From Polia nebulosa (taxonomy: Eukaryota > Arthropoda > Insecta > Lepidoptera > Noctuidae), in assembly GCA_951329385.1 (NCBI GenBank), contig OX589600.1, forward strand, positions 10,490,861-10,554,860: DNA of 64,000 nt, written 5' to 3'. Positions 9,510 through 18,507 of this stretch are shown one piece after another. The position numbers and the translations under genes were made by a program. The notes under the pieces were generated by a model. That model was not told the origin of the DNA and made no database searches. It was given only the letters and a program-made list of their open reading frames with translations. How positions within the stretch are numbered: the first letter of the stretch is position 1; every line of letters starts with the position of its first letter.

Positions 9510-9950
9510 GAACTGCTGGATGAATATTTGGAGGGCCACGGGGACCTCGCCCGTGGCCGACTAAAATCTACAGAGGGTAGTGCCCCTCACATCACGCCTT
9601 TGGTCAGAGTGCGACAACACACTGAATGCCAAAGCAGACGGGGGTCAAAGAACTTCCAAAGAGTGGAGCAAGGTCTGTTAGATTCTATCTATAGATATTG
9701 TACCTGTGTATTGGTACATTATACTTGGGTAAATAACTAGATTTATAATATTTTTAGTGGTATACAGACTACAAGTGCCGCTTGCTCAACCGAATCAAGC
9801 AGATTCGGCAAATTCAAAGGGGTACAAAGATATGGTAAAATGGCTGATGCCATGAACAGAGTGACTGATGCAGCAACCACATCAGCTGTTACACAGTGCC
9901 GCATAGCAGAAGCACTGAAAAATATAAATAGTCCCACGGTAATAACATTC
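9510..9950 (+). pseudogene. Harbinger-type Myb/SANT-like accessory protein remnant, unit A
   Basis: The frame beginning ELLDEYLEGHGDLARG resembles the Myb/SANT-like DNA-binding protein that accompanies PIF/Harbinger transposases. It is thrown out of frame by an extra C in a CCCC run at about 9576-9579. Beyond it the adjacent frame reads LTSRLWSECDNTLNAKADGG, and after a probable small intron WYTDYKCRLLNRIKQIRQ (from 9758), as expected for the rest of the domain. Stops follow. This is a dead fragment; the family call rests on remembered similarity only. Confidence 0.55.
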
Positions 9951-10120
9951 TCCTTTTTTTGCAGACAACCAATTTTCAACTGACTATAGTTGTATATTAT
10001 GTTTATAAATCCTAATAGAAACTATACTGCAGTAATTTTCTTTTTAGGCAAGACAGCGCAGGTGGCAGGCTTCTTCAGATAAAGAATAAAACAAGCAGAT
10101 TACAATATTATCACCTTTTT

Positions 10121-10937
10121 AACCGACGAAAAAAAAAGGAGGAGGTTCTCAATTGGACCGTACATGTATATATAATTTTTTTTTTTTTTTGTGTATGTTC
10201 AGCTCTCACTCCGTCATTTATGAACCGATTTGGATGATTCTTTTTTTGTTAGATAGAGTATACCACAAGGGTGGTCCCATGTCAAGGAAATCAGGATCTG
10301 ATGATGGAATTCTGATAAAATTGAGAGAAAACCTCAAAAATTGTGGGCACGTTTAGCGTTTCTGTATGTATGTTAGGCCCTCACTCCGTTATTTATGAAC
10401 CGATTTTGATGATTCTTTTTTTGTTAGATAGGGTATACCTCATGGGTGGCCCCATGTCAAGGACATCAGGATCTGATCATGGGATCCTGATAAAATCCAG
10501 AGAAAACCTCGCAAATTGGCCACGAATATTGTTTCTGTTTACTTTTCACAACTTAAACAGGTATTTGTATTTAGAAATCATCACATCATGAAACTGAGCT
10601 GATGATGGAAACCATACCTTTCCTAAACAGTAGAAGTTAGATATAAAAACTGGTTTTAGTGACAAATACCACTTAATATGCTTTGAAGAAAAGACGTCTT
10701 TACAATATTGGAGGTAACCTCAACTGGTCAATGTCCTGGGAACTTCATGGAAGGATGGTTACATCATCAGCTCAGTGGCAAGAGGAATGATGAAGGATTA
10801 GAAATTAGCCCTCAGAGTGTTAAAAGATGATGCGAGCCACAGTAAATCATAAAATAAAAAAACCGACGAAAAAGAACTAAAAATCAAGACTTAAAAGGTT
10901 TATTTATTTTTTGCTTTTTAGTTCTTTTTCGTCGGTT
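10121..10937. mobile_element. Non-autonomous inverted-repeat element (AACCGACG ends), unit A
   Basis: Bounded by AACCGACGAAAAA and its complement TTTTTCGTCGGTT. Inside are two direct repeats of about 170 bp (from about 10190 and 10365) sharing the phrase CACTCCGT-ATTTATGAACCGATTT. At the right end a hairpin (10861-10937) pairs AACCGACGAAAAAGAACTAA with its complement. No coding capacity. It separates the Myb-like and nuclease parts of the Harbinger remnant, so it probably inserted there. Similar lepidopteran repeats exist; I cannot name the family. Confidence 0.6.
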
Positions 10938-10949
10938 AATTTTTTTTAT

Positions 10950-11249
10950 TTACAAAAATAAATAAAAAAATTCCCTATGTAGCCACAGGCGATTAATAAG
11001 AGCCTGTTGGACAGCCCGACCTTCCAACAAGTCTCTGTTTGGCCGCCTATTGCTTTGAGCAAGAATACTCAGGCTCTCCGTACACTCATCCTCCTCAGCT
11101 GCTCTACGCCGTACACGCATTCTCTCTTCTTGCTCACGCTCTTGATGTGTCAGTTGGGGTACTGGTAATCGTGCCTTGTTTGCTATATTGTGCAACAATG
11201 CACAGGCATTCACTATTTGACCTGCAAAAACAGGATCACAGTGAAGCAT
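10950..11249 (-). pseudogene. HARBI1-like (PIF/Harbinger) nuclease C-terminal fragment, unit A
   Basis: Minus-strand frame of 99 codons containing LHCDPVFAGQIVNACALLHN, matching the C-terminal part of HARBI1-like DDE nucleases (consensus ending in NACCVLHNIC). Downstream is the usual Arg/Glu-rich tail (QEREQEERMRVRRRAAEEDE). The catalytic DDE core is absent, so this is a truncated last exon, not an active transposase. It lies opposite in strand to the Myb-like fragment, the arrangement expected for a Harbinger element. Confidence 0.65.
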
Positions 11250-11365
11250 GCATGCAGCTAATAATCACCTGAAACAGAAACTATAATAAATAAAATACAA
11301 TAAAAAAAAGATAGAAGAAAATAGGAAGAAGGAAGAAAGGAGCTCATGGCTAAAGTAATAACAGC

Positions 11366-11430
11366 CGCACGGGTCGATCCACCAGGTTAAGCTACACTTG
11401 CCGGGGTTGGTCCATGGATGGGTGACCATC
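11366..11430 (+). repeat. 5S rRNA-like sequence, unit A
   Basis: The stretch CGGGTCGATCCACCAGGTTA ... CATGGATGGGTGACCATCTT follows the 5S rRNA internal control region: a box-A-like AGGTTAAGC and a box-C-like GGATGGGTGACC at the correct spacing. The 5' and 3' stems of a real 5S gene are missing, so this is a 5S-derived repeat (SINE3-like) or pseudogene. Confidence 0.6.
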
Positions 11431-11516
11431 TTTTCATACCGGTTCCTCCGCTGAAGTGCTTGCGCATTTCCTTACGCCGATGAATTCATGCGGACCCCGT
11501 CATCCTCTGCGGCCAT

Positions 11517-11966
11517 ATACGGCTGCAATTCCTCTAAAGAGAAGCGCACGCGAAACGGCGGGTCGCCGTCCACAGGCCACACCCTAAGACGGCCGGAGAT
11601 CGTTGCGCGCCCTCCGGCGCCCGAAGCACCTAATAAAGTGCGACCTACGTATACGGCTGCAATTTCTCTAAAGAGAAGCGCACGCGAAACACGGCGGGTC
11701 GCCGTCCACAGGCCACACCCTAAGGGTCAACTCACACCAAAAGAGCGTCGAAGCGCAGCGCAGTTTCAGTGTCATATCGCATGAGAATATAGAATTCACC
11801 GGAATTCCCGCGATGCCGCGGGCATCCGCGCGACTCGTTCGTTTGTCTGTACTGAAACTGCGCTGCGCTTCGACGCTCTTTTGGTGTGAGTTGACCCTAA
11901 GACGGCCGGAGATCGTTGCGCGCCCTCCGGCGCCCGAAGCACCTAATAAAGTGCGACCTACGTTAC
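11517..11966. repeat. Tandem 139-bp duplication split by a MITE, unit A
   Basis: A segment starting ATACGGCTGCAATT and ending GCGACCTACGT occurs at 11517-11655 and again from 11656, the second copy being interrupted by the inverted-repeat element at 11724-11897 and resuming to 11966. Units C and D have only one copy. From 11967 to 12261 I see no gene, only a dispersed-repeat stretch (ACTTTGTCCCAAAGCAAGGC) and the approach to an EIPR1 exon. Confidence 0.8.
11724..11897. mobile_element. PIF/Harbinger-type MITE, 174 bp, TAA target duplication, unit A
   Basis: Perfect terminal inverted repeats of about 47 bp beginning GGGTCAACTCACACCAAAAG, flanked by TAA on both sides (11721-11723 and 11898-11900). 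The same site without the element is seen at about 11595 (the other copy of the local duplication) and in unit D near 60256 (CACACCCTAAGACGG). A 3-bp TAA duplication fits the PIF/Harbinger superfamily. The middle of about 80 bp is non-coding. Confidence 0.82.
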
Positions 11967-12261
11967 GTAAGTCGGGCTGGTACCACTCCTCAGTCACACT
12001 TTTTGTATTATTATGAGTTTTTACTAAGCCTAACTTTGTCCCAAAGCAAGGCAAAGGCTTCCCCCATTTTTCCAGCTCTCTCGTGTCTTATTTTCCCGGC
12101 GTTACTTAGGCCTGCCTCAGTGACGACGCCCGTTTGACACTCACTCATTTAATCTTTATAATTATATCGATTCGACGCCCGGCATTTCTGTGAAGTTGCG
12201 CCTGTTATTTTAATTTGAACTTGTATTTTACATTATTCTTAAACATATACCATCTTCAAAG

Positions 12262-12694
12262 AAGCCTGATGAAGAGATCCGTAGCGCGGAGTGGCACTCC
12301 ACAGACCGTGCGCGCATGGGCGTTGTGTTCGAGGGCGGCGTGAGCGTGCATGACGTCACGAGCGGCGCCGCGCTCGCCCGCGCCGCCGCCTCCGCGCGCC
12401 TCAAGTTCACCAGCGGCAAGTGGAACCCGCACCAGGGTCATACACAGGTAAGTAGTCTATGAGGAGAGTGGCACCCCACGGGGTCGTGGTGTGCGAGGGC
12501 GGCGTGAGCGTGCATGACGTCACGAGCGGCGCCGCGCTCGCCCGCGCCGCCGCCTCCGCGCGCCTCAAGTTCACCAGCGGCAAGTGGAACCCGCACCAGG
12601 GTCATACACAGGTAAGTAGTCTATGAGGAGAGTGGCACCCCACGGGGTCGTGGTGTGCGAGGGTGGCGTGAGCGTGCATGACGTCACGAGCGGC
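12262..12694 (+). repeat. 164-bp tandem repeat made from an EIPR1 exon and its splice donor, unit A
   Basis: The exon end CATACACAG|GTAAGTAG at 12447 recurs at 12611, exactly 164 bp on, followed by a third, partial unit to 12694. The repeated units keep most of the exon and the donor but have no proper acceptor and lack part of the start (the ACAGACCGTGCGCGCATGGG part), which shifts the frame. They are probably intronic. Copy number differs between units: two plus a partial in A and B, one plus a partial in C, four plus a partial in D. Confidence 0.88.
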
Positions 12695-12855
12695 AATTGA
12701 TTTATACAGGATGATTTATTCTATCCACAGTTCGCATTACTACAAGACATGCACATAAAGTGCTACGACACCCGCGCCGACTGCAGCAAGCCGTCCTGGA
12801 GCATCGACGACGCGCACAGCCAGCTGGCCAGAGACCTCGACTTCAACCCCAACAG

Positions 12856-14018
12856 GTGACTATGGTGTGCTATTGCATTATGATAGTGCAAGTGATGGCA
12901 ATTCTATCTAATAATATAATATCGACCCTTTCCTAAATCACATACTTTTAGCAATAAATCAAATCAAAAATGTTTATTTGTTTGAATATGGTACACTAGA
13001 TGTTACAATATTGGTTCCAGCATATCCTCCCATAATATGGCGTACAAATATTTATATAAAAAAAACAGAGCTTTAAATTACTAACCTAATTATGAAAATA
13101 ACATAGTGTGATTTTAAAATAGTTTATTAATAAATATTGAATTGACAGAAATTGTATTGTAGTAATAATAATGAATTATGTAGTTGCATGCGGTAAGATA
13201 AAGGCTATTTTTATTTCATTACCTATATTATTAACAATTTATCCTCCAAATATTCCCGAACACTGTAATAATTTTTTTCTAATAACAGTCTGAACAGTCT
13301 AACCTTTTGAACAACGGCACTGGCGAATTTTGAGCATTATTTGGCAAATGGTTATAATATATAATAATTGCCATGCAGTAGGTGTTTCTTTAATATAGCT
13401 TTGATTTTATTTGGGGTAATTTAAATTTGTATAAGTGTTACCTGCTTTTGTCGAATAAATAATATTTTTTTTTACAAAAATGCATGTTTCAAAAAAATAA
13501 AGACATGGTAAAGACAGTATTTTAAGTCTTTAAAATAGTGGTTTACAGCTATCTAAAAAGTGTGCATGTGTGTGTGTGTGTGTGTGTGTGTGCAGTGTGT
13601 GTGTGTGTGTGTGAGTGTGTGTGTGTGTGAGTGTGTGTGTGTGTGAGTGTGTGTGTGTGAGTATGTGTGTGTCCACACATTTCCCGGATACATTTTTTTT
13701 TGTCCTTTAAAGACTCTTTGCATATACACAAAGCAATCTATTTTTTGAAGTATTTTATTTATGTGTGGTTTCCAACTACAATTTTTGTCCACAGTTATAC
13801 CTCGGAATGCACATTCATTGACAGTGTTTAAGAAGGAATTGTTATGAGCAAAATAAACTAAAAAGTTTTGCGACTAACTGATGTTGTAACTTTATTAAGG
13901 AAATTTTGGGACATAAAAACGATTTTTTTTCACAGTAGCGCCATTTTTCTAGCGATAGTATTGTTGATAAAGAAAACTACTAATTGAATAATTGAATGCA
14001 TGTCGGTTATTTGATTGC
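12856..14018 (+). other. EIPR1 intron 2 (unit A) with GT microsatellite
   Basis: AT-rich intron with no coding signal. A (GT)n tract with interruptions spans about 13559-13672. A dispersed repeat-like stretch begins near 12953 (GCAATAAATCAAATC). The bases up to 13302 are the last shared with unit D, whose duplication ends there. The authentic-looking acceptor TTATTTGATTGCAG ends at 14020. Confidence 0.7.
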
Positions 14019-14025
14019 AGGCAGT

Positions 14026-14168
14026 GCCACTTTACCACAGCCCTGGGCACTCAGGCAGGGAAGGAACAAACCCACCCCGGGTTTTAGCCAGTAAGAGTCT
14101 GACACGCCCTCCCGCTCCACCCGGAGCGGGAGAAGTCATTGGGTGATTTCCCAACCTCCCAAAAAAAA
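14026..14168 (+). mobile_element. SINE-like retroposon at the EIPR1 exon 3 acceptor, unit A
   Basis: About 143 bp starting GCCACTTTACCACAGCCCTG and ending in an A tract. It is flanked by AGGCAGT on both sides (14019-14025 and 14169-14175). It belongs to the same family as 15583-15756, including the shared phrase GACACGCCCTCCCGCTCCAC. It therefore inserted five bases into exon 3, and its target duplication copied the splice junction AG|GCAGT. The same insertion is in unit B, so it predates that duplication. Confidence 0.8.
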
Positions 14169-14395
14169 AGGCAGTTCCACGTGGCGAGCGCGGGCGATGA
14201 CGCCGCACTCAACATTTGGCACTACAGGAAGTCAGGAACGGGAAGGAGCCTATATTTAGCAGGACGGATCATTCTCATTGGTAAGTTACTATTATCTCCG
14301 GGGTCGCGGGCTCTCAGAGTGGGAACTCTGTCCGCCCACCGAAACCTGGCACCCTAGGAAAGGCGGTGGCACAGTGATCACGTGCTGCCGTGAGG

Positions 14396-14466
14396 CTTAG
14401 GAAGTGGAATCGTCTGAAAACTTCGACCACATTCTCGAATGGTTTCGTAATACGGTCGACGTAACA
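14396..14466 (+). repeat. Gypsy-1-family LTR fragment in EIPR1 intron 3, unit A
   Basis: The last 71 bp of a gypsy-1-type LTR in plus orientation: AAACTTCGACCACATTCTCG, then TAATACGGTCGACGTAACA, as at 4790-4841, with several substitutions. It ends with the LTR terminus GTAACA. No other part of the element is present. Also in unit B (31301-31371). Confidence 0.75.
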
Positions 14467-14594
14467 GTATGTATGTATTTCTTGTTTCAGGGTATGGACA
14501 GTGCGCTACAACACGTACCACGAACAGCTGCTGCTGACGGGCAGCTCAGACGCACGCGCGCTGCTCACTGCGGCCGCCAGCGTGTGCTGCGACC

Positions 14595-15582
14595 TCGACG
14601 ACGACGGCAAGCGGGTCACGCAAGTGTGAGTACACCGGCTAACTAATATCAACCTTGTGGTGGTTGGCAAAAAGTTGACAATCCTTGGGAGGCCTGGTGT
14701 GTTGTGATGTCGACGACGACGGCAAGCGGGGCACGCAAGTGTGAGTACACCGGCTAACTAATATCCACGTTGTGGTGGTTGGCGAAAAGTTGACAATACT
14801 TGGGAGACCTGGTGTGTTGTGATGTCGACGACGACGGCAAGTGGGTCACGCATGTGTGAGTACACCGACTAACTAATATCAACCTTGAGGTGGTTGGCGT
14901 AAAGTTGACAATCCTTGGGAGGCCTGGTGTGTTGTGATGTCGACGACGACGGCAAGCGGGTCACCCAAGTGTGAGTACACCGGCTAACTAATATCAACCT
15001 TGCGGTGGTTGGCGAAAAGTTGACAATCCTTGGGAGGCCTGGTGTGTTCTGATGTCGACGACGACGGCAAGCGGGTCACCCAAGTGTGTGTACACAGGCT
15101 AACTAATATCAACCTTGAGGTGGTTGGCGTAAAGTTGACAATCCTTGGGAGGCCTGGTGTGTTGTGATGTCGACGACGACGGCAAGCGGGTCACCCAAGT
15201 GTGAGTACACCGGCTAACTAATATCAACCTTGCGGTGGTTGGCGAAAAGTTGACAATCCTTGGGAGGCCTGGTGTGTTCTGATGTCGACGACGACGGCAA
15301 GCGGGTCACCCAAGTGTGTGTACACAGGCTAACTAATATCAACCTTGAGGTGGTTGGCGTAAAGTTGACAATCCTTGGGAGGCCTGGTGTGTTGTGATGT
15401 CGACGACGACGGCAAGCGGGTCACCCAAGTGTGAGTACACCGGCTAACCAATATCAACCTTGAGGTGATTGGCGTAAAGCTGACAATCCTTGGGAGGCCT
15501 GGTGTGTTGTGATGTCGACGACGACGGCAAGCGGGTCACGGAAGTGTGAGTACGTCGGCTTACTAATATCAACCTTAGCTAG
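14595..15582 (+). repeat. 115-bp minisatellite derived from an EIPR1 exon end, unit A
   Basis: The phrase TCGACGACGACGGCAAG starts at 14595, 14710, 14825, 14940, 15055, 15170, 15285, 15400 and 15515: nine copies at exactly 115-bp steps. The first is the true 3' end of exon 4 with its donor AAGT|GTGAGTAC. Seven of the nine units keep GTGAGT; those starting 15055 and 15285 have GTGTGT. Two sub-types alternate (GTGTGTTGTG against GTGTGTTCTG), suggesting growth by blocks of two units. Confidence 0.92.
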
Positions 15583-15756
15583 TTTTTTTTTTTTTTTTTT
15601 TTGGGGTTTGGGAAATCATCCTATGACTTCTTCCGCTCTAGGGTGGAGCGGAAGGGCGTGTCAGACTTACTGACTAAAACCCACCCCTGTTCCGCCCTGC
15701 CTTGAGTGCCCAGGGGCGAGGTAACTCTTTCGAATTTATCCTCCACCCCCGGGCAG
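15583..15756 (-). mobile_element. SINE-like retroposon inside EIPR1 intron 4, unit A
   Basis: Read on the minus strand it starts GTTCTGCCCGGGGGTGGAGG nearby and ends in a poly(A) (the T run at 15583-15602). Direct repeats AACCTTAGCTAG (15571-15582) and AACCTTGAGCTAG (15757-15769) flank it, as expected for LINE-driven insertion into the last minisatellite unit. The rest of the intron (15770-16681) is AT-rich and holds no gene; a dispersed-repeat tail is likely near 16430-16560. Confidence 0.75.
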
Positions 15757-16844
15757 AACCTTGAGCTAGTTGATATACAGTTGATTCGACATTGTTTTAA
15801 TAGCCCCAGCGTTGATATTTATTGATCTGGGTAACCCATACTTTACTGCGCCTACGTCTACGAGTTCTATAAAGACGTTCTGTAAATAAGAGCATAAACG
15901 CAGATAGATGTACGTGAATTTGAACTTTATTTTCAAGGATCGTTGTGTTGATATTTGTTTGGTTGGCTTACTGAACTTAACCAGGTTTGCGCCGGGTCTT
16001 ATATCTGCTTATTACAATTTTTTCTAACTTGCCAACCCAACAGCTGAAAAGCAGACTCAGTTTTAACTAACCCAGCCGACGCCCGCTGCGAACGGTGGCA
16101 GGACACTTTTCCCCCACCCGCTAACTACTTAAGGTGCAGTTATACAACTTTTAAAGGTTTTTAATTGAACATCACGTCTAAACGACTTGTCGTATTTCTT
16201 TGAAAAAAATATATGTTACTCTAGACTATTTCCGTCGTAATTTGATCCGAGAATATTTGAAATAATATTTTTATAACATAGTGTAATTAATTTGTAAAGT
16301 TATGTCTAACACGGATAAAAAATTGAGAATCACGCAAAACATATAAAGCGTATTTCTAAGAAACTTTCACCATTTTAAAGATTATTTAATTATTCATAAT
16401 TTAGTCTCAGTGTTTTAGTTTAATCAAATCAAATCATTTTTATTTCAGGCCTAATGACCCATATAAAAAAAAAAATATAAATATTACAAAATTAAATTAT
16501 TAGATTATCATTAAATTCTATTAATTAATTTAAAAATTGTTACAAAATTATTTCTTGCATTATTAAATAAGGTAAATGTTGCTGGAATATTAATTGCCCT
16601 AAACGAAGAAATAATTTGCTTCGTATATTTCCCTTTTTTTTTCTGTAAGTAAATAAATCGTGATGTTTGTCTACCTTCTAGTTTGGAAGACGGCGTGCTT
16701 CAATCGTATGAACAGCACGAAGACTCCGTGTACTGCGCAGAGTGGAGCGCCTCGGAGCCCTGGACCTTCGCCTCGCTGAGCTACGACGCGAGGCTGGTGC
16801 TATCTCGTGTACCCAGGCATTTTAAATACAAAATCCTACTGTAA

Positions 16845-17467
16845 CTTACTTTTAACTAAATAAATTAGTTTAGATCGAACTCTAACTTTGGTAGAAAGAG
16901 CCGAACTGAGAGATAATTTTAGATACTGCTTCTGCCAACTTTCTTCAAGGTTATTCAATTCCGAAAATTGAATTTTGATCTTTATGAAATGTCCAAGTTC
17001 TTTTTTGGGAATTTATTATGATTTCCTTGATTAAAGTTGTTCATTTCCATGGGCTCGAGGAGGCGATTCCAAAAATATAACTCCCTAAAATAAAGAAAAT
17101 AATAAATTGAATGGAAATTGCATGAAATCAATAATTGAACTAACTGCCACCATCATGCATCAGACTTTTTTTATTGTTGCTTTGCTTCAGTTCGGAAACG
17201 TTCGGTAAGTATCGTAATTTGTCGCCTTGTGAAAAAGATAACGGAGAAGTCATTGGATGATTTCCCACACCAAAAAAAAAACATACTCTTAGATAAATTT
17301 AAATTAAATATAAGAACAAGATTATAGATTGAGTTAGGTAGGGTAGGCAGTGTCTTTCTGAAACGTATGCCACTGGGCAGAAGCAGTATTTAAAATATGA
17401 CCACACATATCGGTTACACCCTGTATAATTCGAGATAATTTGAATCCATCGCCACCAACTCAAGTAT
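16845..17467. other. EIPR1 3' flank, unit A
   Basis: No gene. It holds the EIPR1 polyadenylation signal (16859-16864) and a short 5'-truncated SINE-like tail at about 17243-17281 (GAGAAGTCATTGGATGATTT then an A run). The remainder is unremarkable AT-rich sequence. Confidence 0.6.
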
Positions 17468-17917
17468 CCGTACCTCTGGTGGTACGGTGGGCATTTTAAA
17501 GTTAAACGATACCACCAGGTAATAGTGTTGTATCACTAGTTAATTAAAACCACTTTTGCCAACAATTTACTAAATATATACTGATTGCAAATCAAATATG
17601 AATCAGAAACTTTACCGTTGCGACGTACGTTGTCCAAGAGCGAGCGAAGCGAGCTCGGGAATTGAGGGCACCCCGACACGGACAGATTAGGTTCGAAGGG
17701 GATGACGGAGGTTACAGTAAGCGAGCGAACGCAGCCCCCGTCTTTTCTTTAAACCCTTCAGACAGAAACAGCCCCGCCCAGCGGAGCTCCGTCAACCTAC
17801 CTTATAATTAATGAATGAGTCATTAACATATGCAAGATAACAGTTTTTAATTTCCTGTCCCTTCATACAGTGGTATCGTTTAACTTTAAAATACCCACCG
17901 TACCACCAGAGGTACGG
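17468..17917. mobile_element. 450-bp MITE with 47-bp inverted repeats, unit A
   Basis: Left arm 17468-17514 (CCGTACCTCTGGTGGTACGG ...) is the reverse complement of right arm 17871-17917 with about one mismatch. The core contains GAGCGAGCGAAGCGAGCTCG and no ORF. A partial extra copy of the outer end (CCAGAGGTACGGTGGG) follows at 17919-17934. It lies between the convergent 3' ends of EIPR1 and PNO1. Confidence 0.75.
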
Positions 17918-18193
17918 CCAGAGGTACGGTGGGTTTGCAGTGTTTGTCTTGTACCTCTATCAGAAGTAGTTGTCCCAAAGTTTTGTCGTTCTGCATGTAA
18001 GTGTCCTTTGGTATAAGAAGGATTAAACACTGGCTGGATGTTATAATTTAAGCAAACTGATGGAATAAAATTCAGATATCTGTATTTCATGTTTGTACTT
18101 ATTAGTTTTATCCTGCACATTTAATTAATTTTAGATTATCGCTTCGCATTCCATATTTTGTTTGCATGTATTTTAGCTGTAAGATGTAAAAAA

Positions 18194-18429
18194 AAACAGG
18201 CTAAGTGCGTGTCGGACTTCGCACATTTAGGGTACCGTACCAAATCGATTTGGAAGGAATTATCAAAGAAAAAATCTGATTTATCAATAAAAAATATCAC
18301 CAAATTTCAAGGTCATAGGTCAATGGGAAGTTAAAAAATTCTTCAGAAAATAATTTTGTGACAGAAGACGGACACGTGATTGACAGCAATAGGGCTCCGT
18401 TTGGAACCTTCGGGTACGGAACCCTAAAA
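18194..18429. repeat. Dispersed repeat (AAGTGCG...GGAACCCTAAAAA type), unit A
   Basis: Starts near GGCTAAGTGCGTGTCGGACT and ends GTACGGAACCCTAAAAATT, the end phrases of a repeat common in Lepidoptera; a larger relative is at 50432-52896. It lies just downstream of the PNO1 polyadenylation site. The unit B copy (35099-35347) has an additional GACAGACAGACG run. Confidence 0.6.
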
Positions 18430-18507
18430 ATTAAGTATAATGAATAATTAAAAACGATATATATAGATATAACTTTTATTTACAACTAAAATATCGCAAT
18501 CACAAAA

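Larger units (their letters stand above)
12262..16844 (+). pseudogene. EIPR1: EIPR1 (TSSC1) C-terminal exons, copy A, probable pseudogene
   Basis: EIPR1 is a WD40 protein that binds the EARP and GARP vesicle-tethering complexes. Exons seen: 12262-12447 (ends KWNPHQGHTQ), 12731-12855 (CYDTRAD...RDLDFNPNR), 14171-14280, 14491-14625 (VWTVRYNTYHEQLLLTGSSD) and 16682-16844 (YEQHEDSVYCAEWSASEPW ... stop), with consistent GT-AG sites and phases. The order and motifs match the second half of animal EIPR1. The N-terminal exons are not in the unit. Exon 3 has an 8-bp insertion (14229-14236), after which the proper frame (RNGKEPIFSRTDHSHW) is out of phase and a stop arrives early in the next exon. A retroposon also sits at the exon 3 acceptor. 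An AATAAA signal is at 16859-16864. Confidence 0.85.

Noticed and set aside
9528..9740. A conserved 70-residue protein (present in A, B and in part C)
   Set aside because: Its second half is a frameshifted reading of the Harbinger Myb-like domain; conservation between units comes from recent duplication.
13559..13731. A His/Thr-rich small protein on the minus strand
   Set aside because: It is only the translation of a (GT)n microsatellite.
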